A stretch of 64,000 nt of DNA. Source: OMPR01 sp965183835. GTDB taxonomy: Bacteria > Pseudomonadota > Alphaproteobacteria > Rhodobacterales > Rhodobacteraceae. The stretch covers positions 186,001 through 250,000 of the forward strand of contig CBCYME010000010.1 of the NCBI GenBank assembly GCA_965183835.1, in the 5' to 3' direction. Positions 1 to 7,575 of the stretch are shown here, in pieces (position 1 is the stretch's first letter; every line of letters begins with the position of its first letter). The translations under genes and the position numbers were made by a program. The notes beneath the pieces are model-generated. The model saw only the letters and a list, made by a program, of their open reading frames with translations, had not been told where the DNA came from and made no database searches.

Positions 1-390
1 CTGTTCGGGTGTTTGCGCATGGGTGCAAACGATGATCGGCTCCTGCACCGCCTTCAACCGCCAGCCCGTGGCGATCCGGGCCACCTGTCGCACCGCATTT
101 GCGCCATCCGATCCGGCACAGATCATCTGCGCATAGGGGCGACCCTCGATGCGGCCCAACACGGGGTAATAGCTGCGATCAAAGAAATCTTTCATGACGC
201 CGGACACCGCCGCCAGATTTTCTGGCGCGCAAAACAGATAGCCATCCGCGCGCAACAGATCCTCAGGTCCAGCCTGATCCGCACTCAGCAAAGTCATCAC
301 CGCCTCGCCCTCGGCCCCCGCCGCCGCGGCTTGGGCCATTTGCCGGCTGCCCCCGGTGCGCGAATGATAGACGATCAGCAGTTCGGCCAT
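1..390 (-). CDS. Flavodoxin-like / NADPH-dependent FMN reductase family protein (C-terminus cut off by window edge)
   Basis: The minus strand reads 130 codons from ATG at 390 without a stop, starting MAELLIVYHSRTGGSRQMAQ, then running off the window. The opening beta strand followed by SRTGGS resembles the phosphate-binding loop of flavodoxin-fold FMN proteins, and a later FCAPENLAAVSGVMKDFFDR stretch resembles the second FMN-contacting loop. The start lies one base past the stop of rlmH, so it is probably the last gene of the rsfS-rlmH transcript. The role is probably quinone or flavin reduction, but the substrate cannot be told. Family call fairly sure, function weak. Confidence 0.75.
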   Translation of the reverse strand, partial: MAELLIVYHSRTGGSRQMAQAAAAGAEGEAVMTLLSADQAGPEDLLRADGYLFCAPENLAAVSGVMKDFFDRSYYPVLGRIEGRPYAQMICAGSDGANAVRQVARIATGWRLKAVQEPIIVCTHAQTPEQ

Positions 391-391
391 G

Positions 392-862
392 TCACACCCG
401 GTGATATGGCCCGCCCGACAGAATCGTCGACGCGCGATACAATTGCTCGGCCAGCATCACTCGCACCATCATGTGCGGCCACACCATCTTGCCGAAAGAT
501 ATGGAAAAATCAGCCTCGGCGCGCAGGCTGGGATCAATCCCGTCTGCCCCGCCAATCACCAGCGCCAGATCCTGACGCCCGGCATCGCGCCACTTGCCCA
601 ACCGATCCGCAAACTCGGGCGAGGACAACACCTTGCCCCGTTCATCCAGAGTACAGATCACCGCGCCCTTGGGCAGCGCCTTACGCAGCAAAGCGGCCTC
701 GGCCCCCATCCCTGCGTTTTTCTTATCCTCGACCTCAACCATTCTAGCAGGGCCAAGGCCCAAGGCCCGCCCTGTCCGGTCAAACCGGGTCAGATAATCA
801 TCAATCAGGGTTTTCTCGGGTCCGGCCCGCAAACGACCGACCGCGCAGAGACTTACGCGCAT
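392..862 (-). CDS. rlmH: 23S rRNA (pseudouridine1915-N3)-methyltransferase RlmH
   Basis: This 156-residue protein has the expected length for RlmH, a SPOUT-class methyltransferase that methylates pseudouridine 1915 in helix 69 of 23S rRNA on assembled 70S ribosomes using S-adenosylmethionine. The SPOUT knot signatures are visible: LVIGGADG near residue 103 (SAM-binding loop), and the C-terminal YHRV that ends the family. It follows rsfS after 45 bases in the same direction, the usual ribosome-maturation pairing (rsfS-rlmH) in bacteria. It is followed after one base by the flavodoxin-like gene. Confident. Confidence 0.96.
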   Translation of the reverse strand: MRVSLCAVGRLRAGPEKTLIDDYLTRFDRTGRALGLGPARMVEVEDKKNAGMGAEAALLRKALPKGAVICTLDERGKVLSSPEFADRLGKWRDAGRQDLALVIGGADGIDPSLRAEADFSISFGKMVWPHMMVRVMLAEQLYRASTILSGGPYHRV

Positions 863-907
863 CTCACTCCGCCTCCCTCACCCGCTCATACGGGCCAGGT
901 AAGCGCC

Positions 908-1294
908 TCAGTTCACCGAGGCGCTGCTTCCCTGTGGCATCCACATCTTTTCCAGCTGATAGAATTCGCGCACTTCCGGACGGAAGATATGCACGACCAC
1001 ATCGCCAGTGTCGATCAGAACCCAGTCACCGGAATCTTTGCCTTCGACCTTTGAGGTAAAGCCAAATTCCTGCTTCAGGCGATCCGTCAGCTTTGATGCC
1101 ATGGAGGACACCTGACGGGTCGAGCGACCCGTGGCAATCACCATGTAGTCGCCAATTTCCGTTTTGCCGCGCAGATCAATCTGCACCACATCTTCGGCTT
1201 TGTCGGCATCTAGTGAGGAAAGGATACGCGCAAGTACGGTATCACTGGTACGTTTGGTTTGGGCCATCATTGCGGCCCCACCATCGACGGGCAC
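908..1294 (-). CDS. rsfS: Ribosomal silencing factor RsfS
   Basis: RsfS binds ribosomal protein uL14 on the 50S subunit and blocks subunit joining when nutrients are short. The protein shows the family core: AEDVVQIDLRGKTEIGDYMV, the SSMASKLTDRLK helix, and GDWVLIDTGDVVVHIF before REFYQLEKMW. The start is unclear. GTG at 1294 gives 128 residues; ATG at 1270 or 1267 gives 120 or 119. The only strong Shine-Dalgarno (GGAGG, 1327-1331) is far upstream of all three. It sits 3 nt before an out-of-frame ATG opening an 18-codon ORF and 8 nt before an in-frame CTG at 1318. Family certain, start uncertain. Confidence 0.93.
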   Translation of the reverse strand: MPVDGGAAMMAQTKRTSDTVLARILSSLDADKAEDVVQIDLRGKTEIGDYMVIATGRSTRQVSSMASKLTDRLKQEFGFTSKVEGKDSGDWVLIDTGDVVVHIFRPEVREFYQLEKMWMPQGSSASVN

Positions 1295-1323
1295 AGCCGT
1301 CTCGATATGCGTTGACAGGACAT
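1267..1323 (-). other. Possible upstream mini-ORF (18 aa) coupled to rsfS
   Basis: ATG at 1323 follows AAAGGAGGACA and opens an 18-codon ORF, MSCQRISRRLCPSMVGPQ, whose TGA (1269-1267) overlaps the tandem ATGATG that could start rsfS (1270-1265). This is the geometry of translational coupling. The Shine-Dalgarno to ATG distance is short (3 nt), and an in-frame CTG start for rsfS at 1318 with 8-nt spacing is a competing explanation. Confidence 0.3.
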
Positions 1324-1648
1324 TGTCCTCCTTTGAATACGCCGACAGACCCCCGGCGCTGGGGTGCCTTTAAGGTAACAACGCAGCGGTGACAATTCAA
1401 TGAATCTGCATAGCAGCCACTCACACCTGTGCCGTTACGGCATCGTTTCGGGGCGCAAGACCTTGATAGACTCACTTTCCGCCTGTATCTGATGGCCCAT
1501 GAGACCCGTTTATGCCCCCTGCATTGCACTGCAAGATCGCGCGCGCCTACGCGAACGGTTCTATGGGGCTGCCCGCACGGTACTGGCGCGCCTATAAACG
1601 CGCCCAGCCAATCGCCAGCTATTTTTCCTACATACGGGGAGTGGACCT
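1295..1648 (+). promoter_or_regulatory. rsfS/leuC divergent intergenic region with candidate leuC promoter
   Basis: This 354-bp region separates divergent rsfS and leuC. A sigma70-like promoter toward leuC can be read as TTGATA (1463-1468), a 17-bp spacer ending in TG, and TATCTG (1486-1491), giving a leader of about 150 nt. I looked for a leucine-rich leader peptide and found none: the reading frame entering leuC has no run of leucine codons. GGGGAG just before ATG 1649 is the leuC ribosome-binding site. Nothing else is evident. Confidence 0.4.
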
Positions 1649-3055
1649 ATGTCCCCCAAGACGCTTTACGACAAAATCTGGGATGCGCATCTTGCGCACG
1701 AAGCCGAAGACGGCACCAGCCTGCTTTATATCGACCGCCATCTGGTACACGAAGTCACCAGCCCGCAGGCGTTCGAAGGCCTGCGCATGACCGGTCGCAA
1801 AGTCCGCGCACCAGAAAAAACCATTGCTGTTCCTGATCACAACGTTCCCACCACCGAGGGCCGCGAAGATCCGGCACAGATGACCGAAGAATCACGCATT
1901 CAGGTCGCGGCACTGGACACCAACGCCAAAGAATTCGGCGTTCACTATTACCCTGTGTCTGATGTCCGTCAGGGCATCGTGCACATTGTTGGCCCCGAAC
2001 AGGGCTGGACCCTGCCCGGCATGACTGTTGTGTGCGGCGACAGCCACACCGCGACACACGGCGCATTCGGCGCGTTGGCGCACGGCATCGGCACGTCCGA
2101 AGTTGAACATGTTTTGGCCACGCAGACGCTGATCCAGAAAAAATCCAAAAACATGAAGGTGGAGATCACCGGCAAACTGATGCCCGGTGTGACCGCCAAA
2201 GACATCACGATGGCCGTTATCGGTGAAACCGGCACCGGCGGCGGCACCGGCTATGTCATCGAATACTGTGGCCAAGCGATTCGCGATCTGACCATGGAAG
2301 GGCGCATGACCGTCTGTAACATGGCCATCGAAGGCGGCGCGCGCGCTGGCCTGATCGCGCCAGACCAGACCACATACGACTACGTCAACGGTCGCCCGCA
2401 CGCCCCCAAAGGTGCCCAGTGGGAAGCCGCTCTGACGTGGTGGAAAACGCTCTTCACCGACGAAGGCGCGCATTTCGACAAAGTTGTCACGCTGAAAGGC
2501 GAAGACATTCAGCCCGTCGTCACATGGGGCACCTCGCCCGAGGACGTTCTGCCCATCACCGGTGTTGTGCCCAACCCCGAAGATTTTGAGGGCGGTAAAG
2601 TCGAAGCGGCCCGTCGCTCGATCGAATACATGGGCCTGACCCCCGGTCAGAAATTGACCGACATCGAAATCGACACTGTGTTCATCGGTTCCTGCACCAA
2701 TGGCCGTATCGAAGATTTCCGCGCCGTGGCCGAAGTGGTCAAAGGCAAGAAAATCAAAGACGGTATGCGCGCCATGATCGTTCCGGGTTCGGGCCTTGTT
2801 CGTCTGCAAGCCGAAGAAGAAGGTCTGGCCGATATCTTCCGCGAGGCTGGTTTCGAATGGCGCCTGGCAGGGTGTTCGATGTGCCTGGCGATGAACCCCG
2901 ACCAGTTGTCCGAAGGCGAGCGTTGCGCCGCAACTTCGAACCGCAACTTTGAAGGTCGTCAGGGCTACAAAGGCCGCACGCATCTGGTCAGCCCTGCAAT
3001 GGCTGCCGCAGCGGCACTTACAGGAAAGCTGACAGACATCCGTGAAATGATGTAA
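1649..3055 (+). CDS. leuC: 3-isopropylmalate dehydratase large subunit LeuC
   Basis: LeuC is the [4Fe-4S] catalytic subunit of isopropylmalate isomerase, which converts 2-isopropylmalate to 3-isopropylmalate in leucine synthesis. The 468 residues match the family length. The aconitase-fold cluster ligands are visible: Cys in VFIGSCTNGRIEDF (about residue 349) and the C-x2-C pair in AGCSMCLAMNPDQL (about 409-412). CGDSHTATHGAFGALAHGIG near residue 130 is the substrate/cluster loop. The start follows GGGGAGTGGACCT. An HdeD-like gene separates it from leuD. Confidence 0.98.
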   Translation: MSPKTLYDKIWDAHLAHEAEDGTSLLYIDRHLVHEVTSPQAFEGLRMTGRKVRAPEKTIAVPDHNVPTTEGREDPAQMTEESRIQVAALDTNAKEFGVHYYPVSDVRQGIVHIVGPEQGWTLPGMTVVCGDSHTATHGAFGALAHGIGTSEVEHVLATQTLIQKKSKNMKVEITGKLMPGVTAKDITMAVIGETGTGGGTGYVIEYCGQAIRDLTMEGRMTVCNMAIEGGARAGLIAPDQTTYDYVNGRPHAPKGAQWEAALTWWKTLFTDEGAHFDKVVTLKGEDIQPVVTWGTSPEDVLPITGVVPNPEDFEGGKVEAARRSIEYMGLTPGQKLTDIEIDTVFIGSCTNGRIEDFRAVAEVVKGKKIKDGMRAMIVPGSGLVRLQAEEEGLADIFREAGFEWRLAGCSMCLAMNPDQLSEGERCAATSNRNFEGRQGYKGRTHLVSPAMAAAAALTGKLTDIREMM

Positions 3056-3093
3056 GCTCCTCTAAGAGTTGAATTCTTGAGAGGGACTAAGAA

Positions 3094-3630
3094 ATGAGTG
3101 ACTGGCTAAAACTGCTCCTACTGGGGCTTCTGTCCATTGTATTCGGTGTGTTCGTACTGGGCGCACCGGTCGTGGCCTCGATTGCGATCACCGCAACCGT
3201 CGGCATTCTGCTGCTGATCAGCGGTGGTTTGCAGGTCGTCGGCGGGTTCTCCGTCGAAGGCACAGGCAACAAGATCCTGTCCATTCTGATGGGCGCAATC
3301 ATGTTGTTCCTGGGCTGGTCCTTCATTGCTCATCCGCTTCAGGGCACGATCTCGCTCGCCATGCTGGTGTTGATCCTGTTCCTGGCCGGTGGCATCGCAC
3401 GGGTCTTTTTGTCGTTCCAGATGCGCGGCACTGCGTATTTCTGGCCGACACTGATCTCGGGCGTTCTGTCGATCCTTTTGGCCGGATATCTTTGGTCCAA
3501 CGCAACTGCGGAACTCGCCGCCAGCTTCTTGGGTCTGCTCTTGGGCATCGAGATGCTGTTCAACGGCTTTGGTCTGGTCTTCACGTCGCTGTTTTTCCGC
3601 AGCGCCGACAAAGGTAACGCAGCGGCCTAA
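3094..3630 (+). CDS. HdeD family (DUF308) integral membrane protein
   Basis: The 178-residue protein is almost wholly hydrophobic. About six membrane segments come in pairs, which fits the HdeD/DUF308 duplicated-hairpin pattern, for example LLLLGLLSIVFGVFVLGAPV at the N-terminus and LISGVLSILLAGYL near the middle. The family is named after the E. coli acid-resistance membrane protein HdeD, but the role outside enterics is unknown. It lies between leuC (38 bases upstream) and leuD (151 bases downstream) on the same strand, so it is probably cotranscribed with leucine genes. The start follows a GAGGGACTAAGAA ribosome-binding site. Confidence 0.85.
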   Translation: MSDWLKLLLLGLLSIVFGVFVLGAPVVASIAITATVGILLLISGGLQVVGGFSVEGTGNKILSILMGAIMLFLGWSFIAHPLQGTISLAMLVLILFLAGGIARVFLSFQMRGTAYFWPTLISGVLSILLAGYLWSNATAELAASFLGLLLGIEMLFNGFGLVFTSLFFRSADKGNAAA

Positions 3631-3679
3631 GGTTCGGGCCGGACGTCTAGTCCGACCCGCGGGGCCGCTGAAACGTCAT

Positions 3680-3741
3680 CGGGGGGTGCACATGTGGTGC
3701 ACGCCCGGTGCACGGATATCACCCCCCGCCCTGATGCGGGG
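3680..3741 (+). promoter_or_regulatory. Phased GTGCAC repeats inside overlapping inverted repeats upstream of leuD
   Basis: Three copies of the palindrome GTGCAC start at 3686, 3697 and 3708, exactly 11 bp apart, about one helical turn. They lie in the loop of an inverted repeat CGGGGGGTG (3680-3688) / CACCCCCCG (3720-3728). The right arm also takes part in a second hairpin, CCCCGC (3724-3729) / GCGGGG (3736-3741), so the two stems cannot form together. The element ends 40 bp before the leuD start. It could be a regulator site, an RNA switch or an mRNA-processing site; the sequence alone does not decide. Confidence 0.5.
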
Positions 3742-3781
3742 TACCCCCCACATCTAGTGGGTCGAAATTAGGAGTCTGGAA

Positions 3782-4387
3782 ATGGACAAATTCGAAAAAC
3801 TCACCGGCATCGCCGCCCCGATGCCGCTGGTCAACATCGACACAGACATGATCATCCCCAAGGTGTTTCTGAAATCCATTCAGCGCACTGGCTTTGGTGT
3901 GAACCTGTTTGATGAAATGCGCTATACGCGTGATGGCGCTGAAATCGCTGACTTTGTGCTCAACAAACCACAGTATCGCAGCACCGAAATTCTGGTCGCG
4001 GGCGACAACTTCGGCTGTGGTTCGTCGCGTGAGCACGCGCCGTGGGCGATTGCAGATTTCGGCATCAAATGCGTGATCTCTACCAGCTTTGCCGACATCT
4101 TCTTTAACAACTGCTTCAAGAACGGCATCCTGCCCATCGTCCTGCCCCAAGAACAGGTCGACGTCTTGATGGCTGACGCCGAAAAGGGTGAAAACGCCCG
4201 CATGACCGTGGATCTGGAAGCACAGGAAATCACCACCTCGGACGGCGATGTGATCGCGTTCGAAGTCGACTCATTCAAAAAGCACTGCCTTCTCGAAGGG
4301 TTGGACGATATCGGCCTGACCATGGAGAAAGCTGCAGCAATCGATACCTTTGAAGCAGCCGCAGCTCAGGCGCGTCCTTGGGTCTGA
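3782..4387 (+). CDS. leuD: 3-isopropylmalate dehydratase small subunit LeuD
   Basis: LeuD provides the swivelling small domain of isopropylmalate isomerase and joins LeuC. The 201-residue length is normal. The family motif DNFGCGSSREHAPWAIADFGIKC is split here around residues 77-99: GCGSSREHA is the substrate-contacting loop. PLVNIDTDMIIPKVFLKSI near the N-terminus is also typical. ATG is preceded by AGGAGTCTGGAA. Downstream is a strong palindromic terminator, so the leuC-HdeD-leuD unit ends here. Confidence 0.97.
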   Translation: MDKFEKLTGIAAPMPLVNIDTDMIIPKVFLKSIQRTGFGVNLFDEMRYTRDGAEIADFVLNKPQYRSTEILVAGDNFGCGSSREHAPWAIADFGIKCVISTSFADIFFNNCFKNGILPIVLPQEQVDVLMADAEKGENARMTVDLEAQEITTSDGDVIAFEVDSFKKHCLLEGLDDIGLTMEKAAAIDTFEAAAAQARPWV

Positions 4388-4419
4388 GCCCGATCTGCAT
4401 CAAATGACGATTCTAACCG

Positions 4420-4447
4420 TTGGGGCCCCGCAATTGCGGGGCCCCAA
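4420..4447 (+). terminator. Palindromic terminator after leuD
   Basis: TTGGGGCCCCGC and GCGGGGCCCCAA form a perfect 12-bp stem around AATT, starting 33 bases after the leuD stop. It is followed by TAGGTTTTA, a weak U-tract. The following 270 bp up to the next gene show no other clear element. Confidence 0.75.
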
Positions 4448-4720
4448 TAGGTTTTAGAGCCCTGCGCAAGCTCCACCACAAGATGTGGTAACGCCCCACA
4501 CCTCCGCCCCAAACATGCGCCCAAATTGATGCAAACCCGCACCACTCCCGCCACATTCTCGCCTAGAATCAGGTATTTCGTAGGTCCGCGACTTGAGTGA
4601 GTGACGAAACAGCGGCACAAATGGGGCCAAAATGAGGCACTCCAGCCAGAATTGGTTGGGATCAAGTTGGAACAAAGGCTCGGCAAAGCATCGGCCTGTC
4701 CAGTTTGAAGGGATCGGACA

Positions 4721-5554
4721 GTGATTGCACGCATCACAGGCGCGGCATTGCGCGGATTTTTAGTGGCCATGATGGTCGCGACTCCGGCGCTTTACTTACC
4801 GCGGATCACAACTGAGTCGACCGAAATCGTAGCTTTGCTTGCGATCTTGGGGTTTGTGCTGACCTTTGCGGAATACAACTCGACCTTTCCAAGCTTTATC
4901 GAATTTCGGGATGCTCCCCCTTTGAATCGGTTGCGGTTTCTGGCTCTGCTGACAATGGTCACTTTGCTAACCTTGATCTGTAAACATAAGTTTGAGCCAA
5001 CAAACGTTACCGCGTTGTTCGCGGGGCTTGGCACGCTGTTTGCCCATATCATGGACATCCCGTATTCGCCGGTCCGTCTTGTCGTATTAATGCTGCCGGA
5101 TCAGGCGACGCTGGACACAATCAATGGCGTACGCGTAGCCGCCAGTATTTCTTATGTTGTTGCGCTTTGTACGGTTGCCGCCTTTTTCTTTGCGGTTCGG
5201 GTGCAAGGCTGGCCAACCGGAAATGGGGCTTTCAACGTCTGGATCAACCTGCCTTTGTTTGACCCAACCACGGGTGGGGACGTGGTGACACGGCTTCAGC
5301 GCGATGGGCGTATCAACGTGGCTTTGGGGTTCTTGTTACCCTTTGTAATCCCGGCGCTGGTCAAAGCGACTTCCGACCTGATTAACCCGGTCAGCCTGAA
5401 CGATCCACAAACTCTGATCTGGACGATGAGCGCCTGGGCCTTTCTACCGGCAAGCATGATCATGCGCGGTATGGCGATGTTACGCATAGCTGAGCTGATC
5501 GAAGAAAAGCGCCGCCGCGCTTATGCCAACGCCGAGGCCATGCAAACCGCATGA
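4721..5554 (+). CDS. Conserved hypothetical multi-spanning membrane protein
   Basis: I do not recognise a named family. The 277 residues contain roughly six to seven hydrophobic segments (for example LVAMMVATPALYLP, IVALLAILGFVLTF, LLTMVTLLTLIC, VVALCTVAAFFFAV, VALGFLLPFVIPALV) and a basic, alanine-rich tail (EEKRRRAYANAEAM). The start is GTG at 4721 behind GGGATCGGACA. The stop overlaps the start of the next gene by four bases, so the protein is probably made together with the secreted EEP hydrolase. No catalytic motif is visible. Confidence 0.7.
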   Translation: MIARITGAALRGFLVAMMVATPALYLPRITTESTEIVALLAILGFVLTFAEYNSTFPSFIEFRDAPPLNRLRFLALLTMVTLLTLICKHKFEPTNVTALFAGLGTLFAHIMDIPYSPVRLVVLMLPDQATLDTINGVRVAASISYVVALCTVAAFFFAVRVQGWPTGNGAFNVWINLPLFDPTTGGDVVTRLQRDGRINVALGFLLPFVIPALVKATSDLINPVSLNDPQTLIWTMSAWAFLPASMIMRGMAMLRIAELIEEKRRRAYANAEAMQTA

Positions 5555-6624
5555 TGCGATGGCTCATCCTGCTTCTGCTGCCCTGTGTAGCGGCGGCCGG
5601 ACCGGACACGATACGTGTCGCGACTTTTAACACCGAACTGCAAAGAGACGGCCCCGGCTTGATGTTGCGGGATATCCGTCGCGACAAAGACCCGCAAATC
5701 GCTGCGGTGGTTGAGGTCATTCGCCAAACCGCCCCTGATGTGTTGGCCCTACAGGGGATCGATTGGGATTATGAAAACCAAGGGCTGAGTGCCTTGGTTG
5801 AGCGGATCGAAAGCACAGGTCTGATTTACCCCTATCGCTTGGCACTGCGCCCTAACAGTGGCATGGCCAGTCAGTTCGACCTTGATGGGGATAGTCGGCG
5901 CGGTGGCCCCGGAGATTCGCAAGGCTATGGTGCGTTTTCCGGCCAAGGCGGGCTTGCGGTGCTGTCACGGTACCCGGTAATCGCAGAAGAGGTGCGCGAT
6001 CTGTCCCCTCTTTTGTGGCAGGACTTGCCCGGCGCGGTTTTACCTACACACCGTGGGGCACCCTTTCCATCCGCTCGGGCACAGGCCGCACAAAGGTTAT
6101 CATCGACCGCGCATTGGGTTGTTCCCATCGAATTGCCGACTGGCCCGATGCATCTGATGACGTTTCAAGCCGCCCCCCCGGTTTTTGACGGCCCCGAAGA
6201 CCGAAACGGTCTGCGCAATCGGGATGAAATCCGTCTGTGGCGGGTCTTGATGGATGGGAAACTAGGCCCCACCCCCAGCAAACGTTTCGTTATCGCGGGT
6301 GGGGCCAATTTGGACCCATGGGACAGCGATGGACGATCTGAGACAATTCGATCCCTGCTTGCTGATCCGCGCCTGCAGGACCCAACCCCGCAAAGCGCTG
6401 GCGCGGCCCAAGCCACCGACCAAGGGCACAAAACCCCAAATGCGCTGGATACAGTGGATTGGGAACGCGCAGGGCGGTTGCGCGTCGACTATATCCTGCC
6501 GTCGTCAGATTGGACTATCGCGGACAGTGGGGTGTTTTGGCCCTCACCGGGCGACCCAAACCATGACCTAGCCTTACAAGCGAGCCGGCATCGTTTGGTT
6601 TGGGTGGATCTGCGTCTGGACTAG
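5551..6624 (+). CDS. Secreted endonuclease/exonuclease/phosphatase (EEP) family protein
   Basis: The protein begins with a signal peptide (RWLILLLLPCVAAAGPDTI, likely cleaved after AAA). It continues with the EEP-fold opening RVATFNTELQ, where the Asn is the usual first metal/phosphate contact, followed by VLALQGID at the position of the usual LQE/Glu. GLAVLSRYPV and a C-terminal VDYILPSSDW...ASRHRLVWVDL match the DYIL and SDH segments of the fold. Glu replaced by Gly at the LQE position and His-Arg instead of Asp-His near the end are atypical. It overlaps the upstream membrane gene by 4 bp and the convergent epimerase gene by 51 bp. A periplasmic phosphodiesterase or nuclease is likely. Confidence 0.8.
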   Translation: MMRWLILLLLPCVAAAGPDTIRVATFNTELQRDGPGLMLRDIRRDKDPQIAAVVEVIRQTAPDVLALQGIDWDYENQGLSALVERIESTGLIYPYRLALRPNSGMASQFDLDGDSRRGGPGDSQGYGAFSGQGGLAVLSRYPVIAEEVRDLSPLLWQDLPGAVLPTHRGAPFPSARAQAAQRLSSTAHWVVPIELPTGPMHLMTFQAAPPVFDGPEDRNGLRNRDEIRLWRVLMDGKLGPTPSKRFVIAGGANLDPWDSDGRSETIRSLLADPRLQDPTPQSAGAAQATDQGHKTPNALDTVDWERAGRLRVDYILPSSDWTIADSGVFWPSPGDPNHDLALQASRHRLVWVDLRLD

Positions 6625-7482
6625 ATCAGCCGGAATCGCCGCCGCCAGCGCCGTCTCCAAAGGTGTGGCCCGGAAATCTGGCAACAGATCTGCCATCATC
6701 GTTCCATCCAGAGAATGAGGCGTATCCCAGAGATATCGCATTTCCAACAGGCACTTTGCCAATGGCCAGAACGGGCGCGCCACTTGCAGGGGCAGCCAGC
6801 TCATCTTTTTTGTCCGGATTTCTTTTCCCAGAACGTCAGACAATCCTTGGGCCATCTGCTCACCGCTCAACGTGAAGCCCGCAAAAGGGATGTCCGCGTA
6901 CCGGGGCAATTCATGTCGCATCTCCGCCAGCTCAACTGCAGCCCGACACAGATCAGGCAGATACGCCCAAGCATGTGGAATCTGCGGATTTCCGGGGTAG
7001 GTCAATCGCCCTTTGGACAGGTGCTTGGTCAGGATCTGGTCAAACCAATTTCCGGACGCTTCGGTATCGATAAAATCCCCGGCGCGCAGTACGATGGTGC
7101 GCACGGTTGAGGCCTTATAGGCCTCCTCCATATCCATTCGGGTTTGCCCCAAAGGGTTCGTCGCCAGATGCGGTGTGGCTGCGGACCACGGCAGCGGCGC
7201 CTGTGGTCCAAAGACATAGACATTGCCGGGAATAATCACCGTTGCCTTGCTCAGTTCGGCTGCTTCGATCACTTGGGCATGCAACTGCGGCACCTGTTTC
7301 GCCCAGTCCGGGTAAAGCGGGTTCCACGCGTTGACGATCACATCTGCGCCCTGCGCGGCGGTGTTCAATTGATCCCGTGCCCGGTCAAATACCCGCACAT
7401 GCCAACCCGCTGCGCGAAACTGCTGGGCGGCATTGCGCCCAAAGCGGCCAGAGGCCCCGAGGATAAGAACGGTTTGTGTCAT
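6574..7482 (-). CDS. NAD-dependent epimerase/dehydratase family protein
   Basis: The 302-residue protein starts TVLILGASGRFGRNAAQQF, an NAD(P)-binding Rossmann signature of the extended SDR type (GxxGxxG). It continues with IVNAWNPLYPDW and VIIPGNVYVFGP, matching the middle of atypical SDRs that lack a clear YxxxK. HAWAYLPDLCRAAVELAE resembles the DxxxA element seen in NmrA/epimerase-like enzymes. It is divergent from the LysR regulator at 7574 across a 91-bp gap, so it is the likely target of that regulator. Its 3' end overlaps the EEP gene. The substrate is unknown. Confidence 0.82.
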   Translation of the reverse strand: MTQTVLILGASGRFGRNAAQQFRAAGWHVRVFDRARDQLNTAAQGADVIVNAWNPLYPDWAKQVPQLHAQVIEAAELSKATVIIPGNVYVFGPQAPLPWSAATPHLATNPLGQTRMDMEEAYKASTVRTIVLRAGDFIDTEASGNWFDQILTKHLSKGRLTYPGNPQIPHAWAYLPDLCRAAVELAEMRHELPRYADIPFAGFTLSGEQMAQGLSDVLGKEIRTKKMSWLPLQVARPFWPLAKCLLEMRYLWDTPHSLDGTMMADLLPDFRATPLETALAAAIPADLVQTQIHPNQTMPARL

Positions 7483-7518
7483 GGGAAATGCTCCTGTTCT
7501 GATGCCTCCATCCTATCC

Positions 7519-7575
7519 ATTCAGAAATGACATATAAATTGCACGAAACCGCAGATCATGTATTCATAAATGAAT
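7519..7575 (+). promoter_or_regulatory. Paired candidate LysR operator sites in the divergent promoter
   Basis: Two related dyads lie between the epimerase and lysR-type genes: ATTCAGAAATGACA (7519-7532) and the perfect inverted repeat ATTCAT-AA-ATGAAT (7562-7575). Their centres are 43 bp apart, about four helical turns. The second overlaps the regulator's own start codon, a layout that would suit autorepression. LysR sites usually contain T-N11-A; the match to that rule is only loose. Confidence 0.45.

Noticed and set aside
1512..1790. 92-codon frame between rsfS and leuC
   Set aside because: It overlaps the leuC start by about 140 bp, has no good ribosome-binding site and no family resemblance.
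1892..2983. 363-codon minus-strand open frame inside leuC
   Set aside because: It lies fully antisense to a clear leuC and has no recognisable domain; long antisense frames are common in GC-rich codon use.
4388..4720. Possible gene between leuD and the membrane protein
   Set aside because: Only short frames without ribosome-binding sites are present; the region holds the leuD terminator and probably a promoter.
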